Positions 1-7,006 of a DNA stretch of 7,006 nt are shown piece after piece; position 1 is the first letter of the stretch, and each line of letters opens with the position of its first letter. This stretch comes from Suttonella ornithocola. GTDB lineage: Bacteria > Pseudomonadota > Gammaproteobacteria > Cardiobacteriales > Cardiobacteriaceae. The DNA is taken from the NCBI RefSeq assembly GCF_001889065.1, contig NZ_LWHB01000137.1, forward strand, positions 1 to 7,006. Direction: 5' to 3'. The notes beneath the pieces are model-generated. The model was not told the origin of the DNA and did no database searches. It saw nothing but the letters and a program-made list of their open reading frames with translations. A program made the translations under genes and the position numbers.

Positions 1-168
1 ATCAATCTTTGAGGGCTTACGCTCAGTAAAACCTTTAGGATGGGGATTTTTAATCCAGCTATAGACGGTGAATTTGCTGATCTTGTAGCGCTTTGCAACA
101 GCGCGCCAAGTTTCTCCATTAGCAATATCGTTAAGAATTTTCTGTCGGAATTGGCTGCAGTAGGTCAT
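1..168 (-). CDS. IS630-type transposase, N-terminal part (runs off the window's left edge)
   Basis: On the minus strand an ATG at 168-166 opens a frame that stays open for 56 codons to base 1, starting MTYCSQFRQKILNDIANGET. The residues look like the N-terminal helix-turn-helix DNA-binding domain of IS630/Tc1-mariner-type transposases: an R-K-I-L start, W-R-A-V-A-K-R-Y for the first HTH helix region and I-S-K-F-T-V-Y-S-W-I for the recognition helix. The catalytic DDE part would lie beyond the window. The same peptide is encoded at the other end of the window on the opposite strand (6877-7006). Over the 43 codons visible in both copies there are only two base differences, both synonymous (Q10 CAG/CAA at 142 versus 6903, and P42 CCC/CCT at 43 versus 7002). 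Family assignment comes from recognising the HTH pattern and from the TA-bounded ends, not from a database search. Confidence 0.85.
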   Translation of the reverse strand, partial: MTYCSQFRQKILNDIANGETWRAVAKRYKISKFTVYSWIKNPHPKGFTERKPSKID

Positions 169-259
169 AGGATATGCTCAGTTTGTTTTTGATAATTCTA
201 CTACAAGTTGTTCTTTATATCTGCTTTGGATAGATTGGATTATAAGTGATTTGACTATA
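1..259 (-). mobile_element. IS630-like element, left copy (5' end, partial)
   Basis: Bases 169-259 are the noncoding end of the element upstream of its transposase. They match the reverse complement of 6786-6876 except at 253 versus 6792. The shared homology stops at TATA (256-259), which defines the element's left inverted-repeat end; reading into the element it begins TATAGTCAAATCACTT. IS630-family elements insert at TA and duplicate it, so the outermost TA may be target sequence. The element end lies only 16 bases before the tpsB start codon. The distal half of the IS, with its other terminal repeat, is outside the window. Confidence 0.82.
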
Positions 260-260
260 A
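216..260 (+). repeat. 45-bp repeat (IS left end), copy 1, in front of tpsB
   Basis: These 45 bases, ending in GATTTGACTATAA, are identical to 2125-2169 in the same orientation. They are also present inverted at 6785-6829 with two differences, at 6785 (outside the IS) and 6792. The sequence is the outer end of the IS630-like element. It contains a TTGACT word (251-256) and a TATAAC word (256-261) that could act as -35-like or -10-like elements facing the gene, but their spacing to the tpsB start is poor, so any promoter role is only a guess. Confidence 0.9.
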
Positions 261-275
261 CAAAAAAATTTTAAT

Positions 276-2081
276 ATGTTACGTTATATTACTATTGGAG
301 TATTTTCTCTAAGTTCGTTGTTAGTTCATGCTCAAATTTCACCAGAATTCTTTTTAGACCAAGCGCAGAAACATCAAAAAACCATTAACCAATCTCAAGA
401 AAAAATTAATTTCAATTTAATAAAAATACCTTTATCAGAGGAAAAAAGCACTTCAGAAATTAGTGGACAAACGCCGATAATATGTCATCAAATTTCTGAA
501 ATTTCAATTGAAAACAATACTCAACCTAATTTAAATAAATACCTATTTAACTCACTACATCAATTAAACTATCAAGGAAGTGTTCAATCACAAGGAAAGA
601 TTTTTACTTTCTTCCAACCTTTTCCTTGTTTGAGCGTAAAGGATATAGAGCTAATAAGTCGTAAGACGCAAAATGCACTGATAGATGGTGGATGGATCAC
701 GGCACGTTTACTTCTTCCTGAACAAGATTTAAGTAATGACAAATTAACTTTTTTACTACTACCAGGCACACTAAATAAAATTGTTATTGACGATCAATCA
801 AGTAATCATGCATATAGATTAAAAACTTCTACAGCATTGCCTATCAAAGAAGAAACTGTAATCAACCTCCGTGATATAGAACAAGGATTAGATAATTTAA
901 GACGGTTACCTACTGTACAAGCCCAAATTGATATTGCACCAAGTGAAGAGGTAGGTGGTAGCAATTTAATTATCCATTGGTCTCAAAAAAAATATCCTTT
1001 ACGTGCCTCGCTAAGTCTTGATAATGCAGGAACAAAAGAAACGGGTAAATATTTGGTGAGCGGATTATTCTCCTATGACAATCCTCTTAGATTAAATGAT
1101 ATTTTTTCTTTCTCGTATACACGCAATATTTTACCTGGCAAACAGATAACTGATCTTAATGGTCACCGAGATGGTGGTGAAACCAATAATTATACTTTAA
1201 ATTACAGTATACCTTATGGATATTGGGCTTTATCTTTAGCATATAGCCAATACTATTATGATCAAATTGTCGCCGGACAAAACCAAAATTATCATTATAG
1301 TGGAAAAAGTCGTCAGTGGCAATCTGATCTTTCAAGGGTAATTTATCGAGATAATCAACACAAGATAAGTTTATCTGCGGGGCTTTGGGCGAAACGTAAT
1401 TTCAATTTTGTAGATGATACTGAAGTACCCGTACAACGTCGCCAATTAGGCGGATGGCAAATTAGTATCAATCAACTCAGTTATTTTTCTTATGGCGTAT
1501 TGAATAGCCAAATTAATTATAAACAAGGTAAGCGCTGGTTTGGCGCAATTCCCGCACCAGAAGAAGCCTTTGATGAAGGGACAGCGAAAATGGGAATTCT
1601 AAGTGCAGATGTTCATTGGAATATGCCTTTTCACTTCCAAGGAAAATCCTTTGACTGGGATAGTCGATGGCATGGACAGATGAATACGACAAAATTAACA
1701 CCTCTTGACCGTTTAAGTATAGGTGGACGTTACAGTGTACGAGGCTATGAAAGTGGTATCGCTTTAGCTGCAGAGAAAGGATTTTATACTCAAAATACAT
1801 TGAATTACCATTATAAACCAACTCATCATCTCTATTTAGGCTTAGATGCTGGATATGTGGGAGGCCGCAGTGCAAAACAATTACCGGGTCAATATTTGTT
1901 AGGCGGAGCAGTTGGAGTTAAAGGTTCTCATCAGTGGCATGGCAATTGGGATTATGATGCTTATATAGGGAAGGCATTAGCTTATCCTTCTGGTTTCAAA
2001 CCCGATACATTTACGCTTGGTTTTTCATTTATAGTGCAATCAGCTAAAAAACAGAACACCATTTACCGCCAGAAGCACTAA
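276..2081 (+). CDS. TpsB/FhaC-ShlB-type outer-membrane transporter of a two-partner secretion system
   Basis: The protein has 601 residues, close to the family's usual 550-600. It would secrete the neighbouring TpsA across the outer membrane. Residues 1-19 are a Sec signal peptide with probable cleavage at VHA|Q. A periplasmic linker follows. POTRA 1 (about 68-145) shows the family's cysteine pair: C70 before HQISEISI and C118 in FQPFPCLSVKDIELIS. The conserved G-W-I-T-A-R..PEQDLS stretch (139-153) and PGTLNKIVID (163-172) lead into POTRA 2 (about 165-240). From about 243 the sequence alternates like a 16-strand barrel. It carries the Omp85-superfamily VRGYE motif (488-492, Arg489 placed for the L6 plug loop) and the LGLDAGYVGG motif (521-530). 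The barrel should end at F585 (LGFSF); the last 16 residues (IVQSAKKQNTIYRQKH) are encoded by inserted mobile DNA. The ATG at 276 is chosen because it begins the signal peptide, although only a weak A-rich stretch precedes it and no clear Shine-Dalgarno is visible. The partner tpsA starts 206 bases downstream. Confidence 0.95.
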   Translation: MLRYITIGVFSLSSLLVHAQISPEFFLDQAQKHQKTINQSQEKINFNLIKIPLSEEKSTSEISGQTPIICHQISEISIENNTQPNLNKYLFNSLHQLNYQGSVQSQGKIFTFFQPFPCLSVKDIELISRKTQNALIDGGWITARLLLPEQDLSNDKLTFLLLPGTLNKIVIDDQSSNHAYRLKTSTALPIKEETVINLRDIEQGLDNLRRLPTVQAQIDIAPSEEVGGSNLIIHWSQKKYPLRASLSLDNAGTKETGKYLVSGLFSYDNPLRLNDIFSFSYTRNILPGKQITDLNGHRDGGETNNYTLNYSIPYGYWALSLAYSQYYYDQIVAGQNQNYHYSGKSRQWQSDLSRVIYRDNQHKISLSAGLWAKRNFNFVDDTEVPVQRRQLGGWQISINQLSYFSYGVLNSQINYKQGKRWFGAIPAPEEAFDEGTAKMGILSADVHWNMPFHFQGKSFDWDSRWHGQMNTTKLTPLDRLSIGGRYSVRGYESGIALAAEKGFYTQNTLNYHYKPTHHLYLGLDAGYVGGRSAKQLPGQYLLGGAVGVKGSHQWHGNWDYDAYIGKALAYPSGFKPDTFTLGFSFIVQSAKKQNTIYRQKH

Positions 2082-2126
2082 GGTCATGTTTATAAAACGT
2101 CCTGTTTTTTAGTTGATTTGACTATA
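2030..2126. mobile_element. 97-bp MITE-like element with imperfect 25-bp terminal inverted repeats
   Basis: Bases 2030-2054 begin TATAGTGCAATCAG and end in CTAAAAAACAG. Bases 2102-2126 are their inverted counterpart, CTGTTTTTTAGTTG ending in TTTGACTATA. The two arms match at 22 of 25 positions. The outer 13 bases of the right arm, read inward, are TATAGTCAAATCA, the same 13 that begin the IS630-like element ends; beyond that the sequence differs. This fits the opposite (right) terminal repeat of the same IS, or a non-autonomous derivative mobilised by it. The left boundary falls in the last base of the tpsB codon for F585, so the element supplies the final 16 codons and the TAA of tpsB. It has no coding capacity of its own. 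An alternative is that 2030-2168 is one internally deleted IS with an extra inverted copy of one end. Confidence 0.6.
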
Positions 2127-2169
2127 TATCTGCTTTGGATAGATTGGATTATAAGTGATTTGACTATAA
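2125..2169 (+). repeat. 45-bp repeat (IS left end remnant), copy 2, between tpsB and tpsA
   Basis: This is a 45/45 match to 216-260, in the same orientation. It is an isolated outer end of the IS630-like element with no transposase attached: homology stops at 2125, where the neighbouring MITE-like element begins, the two sharing TATA bases. It ends in TTTGACTATAAT, and TATAAT at 2165-2170 is a perfect -10 word pointing towards tpsA. A matching -35 is weak (TTGGAT at 2144-2149, 15 bases upstream), so a promoter is possible but not shown. Confidence 0.88.
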
Positions 2170-2225
2170 TTATCAACTTTCTTTATAAGGTTTTTATTCT
2201 ATCTCTCTGGGATCACGCTCAAGAT

Positions 2226-2258
2226 AAAACGTAATACCATGCTTGTGTTTTACGTTTT
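2226..2258 (+). promoter_or_regulatory. Hairpin in the tpsA leader
   Basis: AAAACGTAA (2226-2234) is perfectly complementary to TTACGTTTT (2250-2258), with a 15-base loop. The hairpin lies 29 bases before the tpsA start codon. No U-run follows closely enough to make a classical terminator, and the stem is AT-rich. It could be a regulator-binding palindrome or a leader structure affecting tpsA expression; the sequence does not say which. The rest of 2170-2287 shows only a weak AGG (2275-2277) as ribosome-binding sequence ahead of the ATG at 2288. Confidence 0.4.
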
Positions 2259-2287
2259 GTATTCTTTAAAGTTTAGGTATTTTTATC

Positions 2288-5200
2288 ATGAATCAGCATT
2301 GTTATAAAGTTATTTATAGTCGTTCTTTAAACCGTATGGTTGTTGTAAGCGAAATTAGCAAAAATCGAAGCAAATGTAGAAGCAAGATCATGCGTAAGCG
2401 TACTGCTGATTTTCATTTTCTATTAAATACCTTAAGTTGGCGATTCATGCTGTTATTGGGTAGTAGCTTATATGTAGTTCCCATAAGTCATGCTTATATC
2501 GTTGCAGATAACAATGCAGTAAAGTTTCATCAACCACAAGTATTAGTGGTAGGCAAAGATAATATTCCTCAAATTGACATTCAAACGCCTTCAAAAGCTG
2601 GCGTATCGCTTAATGAATATCGCCAGTTTGATGTTGATAAGACAGGTGCCATTCTCAACAACAGTCGTAAACACAGTATCACACAAATAGCGGGTTGGGT
2701 GCCTGCCAATCCTAATTTAATCAAAGGAGAGGCAAAAGTTATTGTTAACCAGATTAACAGCAGCGATCCTAGCCAACTTAATGGTTATATTGAAGTCGCT
2801 GGTAAGCGTGCCGATGTGATTATTGCCAATCCAGCCGGTATTGAAGTCAACGGTAGTGGCTTTATCAATAGTGCACAAACCACTTTAAGTACTGGCAAAG
2901 TGCTTAATCAAAATGGAGATTTTCAGGGGCATGATATAGCCAGTGGAAAAATTCATATTCAAGAAAAAGGTATTGATCTTAGCCAAAGTGATTACAGTCA
3001 ACTCTTAGCCGAACAAATTAAACTAGATGGACCAATATACGCCAATGGAAATAAGCTTGATGTTATCACAGGAAAAAATCAAGTAGATAGACAAGGAAAT
3101 GTGCGAAGGATCACTCAGCAAGTGACATCAGTGACATCAGCTTTAGACAGCAGCAAACTTGGGGGAATGTATGCTGATAGTATTCGCTTAATTAGTACAG
3201 AAGATGGTGTCGGTATAAATCATGCTGGGCATATTGCTGCTAGTGGTCAACTCACGTTAAGTGCCGATGGAAAGCTCAAAAATCAGGGCATCATTCAAAG
3301 CCAAACACAGATCATACAAGTACCAGAACTTGATAACCAAGGGCAACTCAGCGCGGCAGGTTTACAAACCATTGATACACATCAATTACAAAATACAGGT
3401 CTTATTGGCGCTAGCGAAAGACTGACTCTCCATAGTATAGATGCAAATAACCAAGGCAAAATTCAAGCGGGTGCCTTACGCTTTGAAACAGATCGTTTAC
3501 AAAATAGTGGCGTAATTAGTCAAACAGGCAGTGGTTCATTTGAACTGAATAACCATAATTTAAGTAATAGCGGTCATATTGGCAAACCTACGATTTCTTA
3601 TACCTCACAAACGAGTATCTCTATTGGTGATAGCAAAAATGTCACGGAATCAGGTTGGTTAAAAGTAAAAACACCATTACATAATCAAGGAGAGATTTCA
3701 GCGAATGGCGAGTTCAGTATTACGGCAACAGGGAATTTAAACAACGATGGTAGTTTAACTCCAGATCATTTGAGATTTTCTGGTACGACACTAAAAAATA
3801 GCGGGGTTATTCGAACACAAACTAGTGCATTAACAGGAATCCATCTAAAAAATAGCGGCGATATAGAAAGTAATCTGTTTAAACAAGTAAAATTTAATCA
3901 CATTAACAACACAGGCGCTATTCATGGTCATTCAAGTTATCAGGTTGAGGCTGATACATTAGAGAATCGTGGACAGCTTAGTTCAATTGCCGATTTAGAA
4001 ATAAACGCAAGCACACAAGCGAATAATAGTGGCGCGATTGTCGCTGAGCAAAGGTTAGCAATCCATACCCCACAACTCACTAATGAAAAAACAGGACAAA
4101 TTCGAGGTGCTGTTTTACAGCTGGAAGGAAAGACGCTTCATAATCAGGGTACGATTGCGCAAACAAGCGACAACGCTTTAAATATTGAAACTCCAACACT
4201 CGTCAATCATGGCAAGATCGGTCAAAACGACACTACAAATACAGCATCAGCACCAGCATCAAAAACGAATAGCCACAAACTTCCAGCGGAATTTTTTAGT
4301 CATAACAGTGGATTTATTAAACAGGCACAGATAGAAAATAGTGGTCAGCTACTCAGTTTAGGTGCATCACGTTTAGCAATTCATCAAAATTTAGACAATG
4401 ATGGCAAGATTCAAGTCAGCCAATTTGATTACACTGCTGAGAAATTGAGTAATCATGGCTATCTTCATGCAGATACAGCTAACATCACCGCAAAAATACT
4501 GGATAATCGTCAAGGCATCCTATCGGCGGATAAATTTTCGCCTTTATCTTTCAGTAAAGGCTTTGATAATACCCACGGCAAAATTCAATCTCAACAAGAT
4601 TTAGAATTAACGGTTAATCATTTAGATCATCAAAGCAGTGACTCATTAATCGCCTCTCAGTCTGATCTTAAGATCAATACTTCGCATATTGACAATGAAG
4701 GACAGTTATTTAGTGGCAAAACACTTACCCTAAACAGTCAACACCTCAATAATAAGGGCTTTATTCAAGCTGAAGAAAAATTGAATGCAAAATTGCAGAC
4801 ACTTGACAACAGCGCAATCATAAGGGCGGCAACGCTTAATATTCATTCAGCTCAATTAAATAACTCAGGCATTCTGGCGCAAACAGGTCTAGGTAAATTC
4901 TTTATTAGCAGCAAAGACCTTAACAATCAGAAAAATGCCGTACTGGGTAAACCGTTAGACATTCAGTCAACAATAGCGGGCAATAATGCGAATGCAACTT
5001 CTCCTAATCATTCAAATTCCCCTTCCTCTGTGCCGTCTAAAGATGAAGATGGACAGTTAACCATTGGGCAGTCTTTAGAAAATCAGGGCAGAATTACCGC
5101 AAATGGTGATAGCTATCTAGAAGTCAGTGGTCAATTTCATAACCAAGGTAGCATAGGCTTACATGAGCTGAGCATGCAACGTGCCCATTTTGAAAATGAA

Positions 5201-6367
5201 GGGACATTATATGCCGATATTGCGGATTTAAGCGGACAAACGTTGCTGAATAAAGGGAAATTACAAGCAGATCAATTCAAGCAATTTAACTATCAAAACA
5301 GTATTGATAATCAGGGAATTATTGCGGGTAAGCACTCTTTTAACATACAAACAGCAAAACTAAACAATCTTAAAGGAGCAACGCTTTATAGTGGCAAAAC
5401 ACTGACATTAGAAGCTCAGCAGATTCACAATGTTGGCGCCATTCATGCCCAAGAACAGCTGCAAGATCGCGATAAAACACGTCTAATTGACAATCAAGGA
5501 CAAATCAGTGCAGGAAATATACTCACCTTAAACACGCAGACATTAAAAAATCAAGGAGATGGAATTCTCGCCTCACAAGAGATGAATCTTGAGAATCAAC
5601 ACGTTAAAAATGAAGGTACGATACAAGGTAAAAATCTAACCGTTAAGAATCAACAAACGCAGAATAAAGGCAAAGTGCTTTTTAGTAACTATATCACTTT
5701 CACTGATGATGCTTTAATCAATTCAGGGCAAATTGTTGCAGGGAATTACTTACAGGCAAAACAGAAAAGCCTAGAAAATCAAGGTATTTTACAGAGTAAA
5801 TCCATAGAAGTCAGCGGAGATAACTTAAAAAATCAAGGGATTATTGATGGTCAGGATGCTCTAAAAATAGAAGTTGAGTATTATCACAATCATCAGCAAG
5901 GCGTGATGCAAAGTGTACAAGGACATCTCAATCTAGCCAGTAAACAACAAAATAATGAAGGAACCATTCTGGCGAAAACCATCGCAAGTCATGCTGAAAC
6001 ACTGAACAATACAGGCACCATCGCAGCAGAAAACCAACTACATCATGAAAGTGAAACGATTCATAATCAAGGAAATCTCGTTGCTGGTGCACTTGAATTA
6101 AGTAGCACGACTTTACAAAATAGCGGTCAGATTCGTCAAATTGGACAAGGGAAGCTGCAAATTGAAGCGCAGCAGCTAAACAATGAATCACAAGCAACGA
6201 TTGGTCGGTCATTAACCCCTGCCTCAACGTCTACAGCGCATTCCTCAGCAAATTTCTCAACGTTACCATCGACACCCGCCAATGCCCCACTGATAGCAAT
6301 GGTTATATTCATAGTAAAGTCTTGCACAATACGCAAAAAGGACAAATCAATAATACAGCAGCATTAA
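2288..6367 (+). pseudogene. TpsA: filamentous-haemagglutinin-like exoprotein, frameshifted and 3'-truncated
   Basis: This is the secreted partner of the upstream TpsB. The ATG at 2288 is fixed by the extended signal peptide region typical of large type V proteins, MNQHCYKVIYSRSLNRMVVV (residues 1-20, continuing SEIS). A charged stretch and hydrophobic core (52-66) follow, with likely cleavage at SHA|Y (69). The TPS secretion domain (about 70-300) carries both family landmarks, NPNL (141-144) and NPAGI (181-185, usually NPNGI). Residues from about 310 to 1309 are degenerate repeats of about 20 residues, L-x-N-x-G-x-I/L, typical of FHA beta-helices. They are punctuated by Ser/Thr/Asn/Pro-rich linkers near 434-455, 646-662, 890-920 and 1310-1334. 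The frame is authentic to about P1334; the last 25 residues (LIAMVIFIVKSCTIRK...) are out-of-frame and the stop at 6365-6367 is premature, because repeat coding continues in another frame. FHA-family proteins are often 2,000-4,000 residues long, so the C-terminal third or more is missing. Whether it was an adhesin, haemolysin or CdiA-type toxin carrier cannot be told without the C-terminus. Confidence 0.92.
3121..3138 (+). repeat. 9-bp in-frame tandem duplication in tpsA
   Basis: AGTGACATC occurs twice in a row, giving Val-Thr-Ser twice (residues 279-284) near the end of the TPS domain. Nine bases keep the frame, as expected for replication slippage tolerated in a surface-exposed stretch. Two copies only, so this is a minor feature. 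Confidence 0.6.
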
Positions 6368-6867
6368 CGCTATCATTGACAGAAGATCTGAAAAATAAAG
6401 GAGAAATTCATACTGATAAACTCCAATTCAATGGTAAACAAATTGATAATGACGGCAAGATACTCAGTCAAGAAGCATATTTACAAGCTCAACATATTGA
6501 TAATAAAAGTGAATTTATTGCAGAAAAATTCTCGCAACTTAGTGCTGATACCGTTAACAATGCGGGCAAACTAGGCAGTGCAGAGCACATCCATCTGCAA
6601 ACTAAGCAGCTCCGCAATGAGAAACAAGCCATTATTATCTCTCAAAAAGACATGAGCATTGACAGTCCGCAAGTCAACAATCAAGGGACGCTACAAGGTA
6701 AAGCAGTAACCATCACTGCCGAAGACAAATTAACAAACGCTGGAGACATCCAATCTGGGGAAGGACTTCGCTTACATAGTGCACATATAGTAAAATCACT
6801 TATAATCCAATCTATCCAAAGCAGATATAAAGAACAACTTGTAGTAGAATTATCAAAAACAAACTGA
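6289..6867 (+). pseudogene. Continuation of tpsA in the shifted frame, ending in IS sequence
   Basis: After the frameshift near 6285-6288 the TpsA reading continues one base earlier as TDSNGYIHSKVLHNTQKGQI, then LKNKGEIHTDKLQFNG, IDNDGKI and VNNQGTLQGKAVTI, which are the same L/V-x-N-x-G-x-I repeats as upstream. The segment GYIHSKVLHN..GQI matches the earlier post-linker modules (SGWLKVKTPLHNQGEI, residues 455-470; DGQLTIGQSLENQGRI, 921-936), which shows it belongs to the same protein. About 166 TpsA residues are encoded to 6786. The next 26 residues (IVKSLIIQSIQSRYKEQLVV...) and the TGA at 6865-6867 come from the inserted IS end. A TTG at 6322 is the first in-frame start-like codon, but it has no signal peptide or ribosome site, so independent expression as a secreted protein is unlikely. 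Confidence 0.85.
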
Positions 6868-7006
6868 GCATATCCTATGACCTACTGCAGCCAATTCCGA
6901 CAAAAAATTCTTAACGATATTGCTAATGGAGAAACTTGGCGCGCTGTTGCAAAGCGCTACAAGATCAGCAAATTCACCGTCTATAGCTGGATTAAAAATC
7001 CTCATC
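6786..7006 (+). mobile_element. IS630-like element, right copy (5' end, partial), inserted in tpsA
   Basis: From TATAG (6786-6790) onward the sequence is the inverted copy of 259 down to 39, with three differences over about 220 bases: 6792, 6903 and 7002. The first lies in the terminal repeat and the other two are synonymous in the transposase. The junction falls directly after tpsA coding sequence, with TA at the boundary as expected for this family. The remainder of the element and the rest of tpsA, if it survives, lie beyond the window. The two copies point away from each other with tpsBA between them. Confidence 0.85.
6877..7006 (+). CDS. IS630-type transposase, N-terminal part (runs off the window's right edge)
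   Basis: The ATG at 6877 opens 43 complete codons (MTYCSQFRQKILNDIANGET... to SWIKNPH) plus one base at the window end. The protein is identical over this length to the start of the minus-strand transposase at 168-1, and carries the same helix-turn-helix DNA-binding domain that would recognise the IS ends. The catalytic domain is outside the window. The start follows the in-frame TGA at 6865-6867 by nine bases. No strong Shine-Dalgarno is present (GAGCATATCCT precedes the ATG), which is common for tightly limited transposase genes. Confidence 0.85.
   Translation, partial: MTYCSQFRQKILNDIANGETWRAVAKRYKISKFTVYSWIKNPH

Noticed and set aside
584..769. 61-residue minus-strand open frame
   Set aside because: It is antisense to the POTRA-coding part of tpsB, with no supporting signal.
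1513..1875. 120-residue minus-strand open frame
   Set aside because: It is antisense to the tpsB barrel region, which has strong family motifs in the plus frame. The minus-strand peptide has no recognisable features.
2044..2112. CTAAAAAACAG ... CTGTTTTTTAG as an intrinsic terminator after tpsB
   Set aside because: The stem is AT-rich, the loop is 47 bases and the T-run is inside the stem. The symmetry extends outward to TATA on both sides, so it is better explained as terminal inverted repeats.
6285..6288. Phase-variable homopolymer switching tpsA on and off
   Set aside because: Four or five Cs is too short for the high-rate slippage seen in real contingency tracts. A plain frameshift mutation is enough, though read data could show otherwise.
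5928..6345. Two overlapping minus-strand open frames (5928-6227 and 6136-6345)
   Set aside because: Both are antisense to repetitive tpsA coding sequence, overlap each other and show no domain or ribosome site.
6322..6867. A separate 181-residue gene starting at TTG
   Set aside because: Its sequence is the uninterrupted continuation of TpsA repeats from before 6322 in the same frame, and its end is IS sequence. It is a gene fragment, not a new gene.
6289..7006. CDI toxin and immunity genes at the 3' end of tpsA
   Set aside because: No pre-toxin motif, toxin domain or small immunity gene is present. The IS takes over directly after beta-helix repeats.

Overview
This is a two-partner secretion (type Vb) locus from a low-GC Gram-negative proteobacterium. 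A TpsB/FhaC-like outer-membrane transporter (276-2081, +) is followed by a very large TpsA/filamentous-haemagglutinin-like exoprotein (from 2288, +). The extended signal peptide, the AT-rich base composition and the IS630-type element suit the Pasteurellaceae, Moraxellaceae or Neisseriaceae. I found no intact species-diagnostic uptake word (neither AAGTGCGGT nor GCCGTCTGAA), so I do not name a genus.

Layout: 1-259 is the 5' part of an IS630-like element whose transposase reads leftwards off the window. 276-2081 is tpsB. 2030-2168 is a nest of short IS-derived ends covering the last codons of tpsB and the start of the intergenic region. 2169-2287 is a short leader with a hairpin. 2288-6289 is the in-frame part of tpsA: extended signal peptide, TPS domain, then more than 1,000 residues of beta-helix repeats. 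A one-base frameshift near 6285-6288 moves the remaining tpsA sequence (about 6289-6786) into another frame. At 6786 a second, oppositely oriented copy of the same IS interrupts tpsA, and its transposase reads rightwards off the window.

In an intact system TpsB would sit in the outer membrane, bind the TPS domain of TpsA in the periplasm through its POTRA domains and thread TpsA to the surface, where it folds as a beta-helix. Here TpsB looks complete apart from a short C-terminal extension supplied by mobile DNA. TpsA is frameshifted and has lost its C-terminus, where this family carries adhesive or contact-dependent toxin modules. The main story is therefore not a new enzyme system. It is a TPS locus invaded at three points (in front of tpsB, at the tpsB/tpsA junction and inside tpsA) by ends of one IS family. 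This leaves a 45-bp repeat directly before tpsB and before the tpsA leader, and puts the whole locus between inverted IS copies. I saw no RNA genes or CRISPR array.
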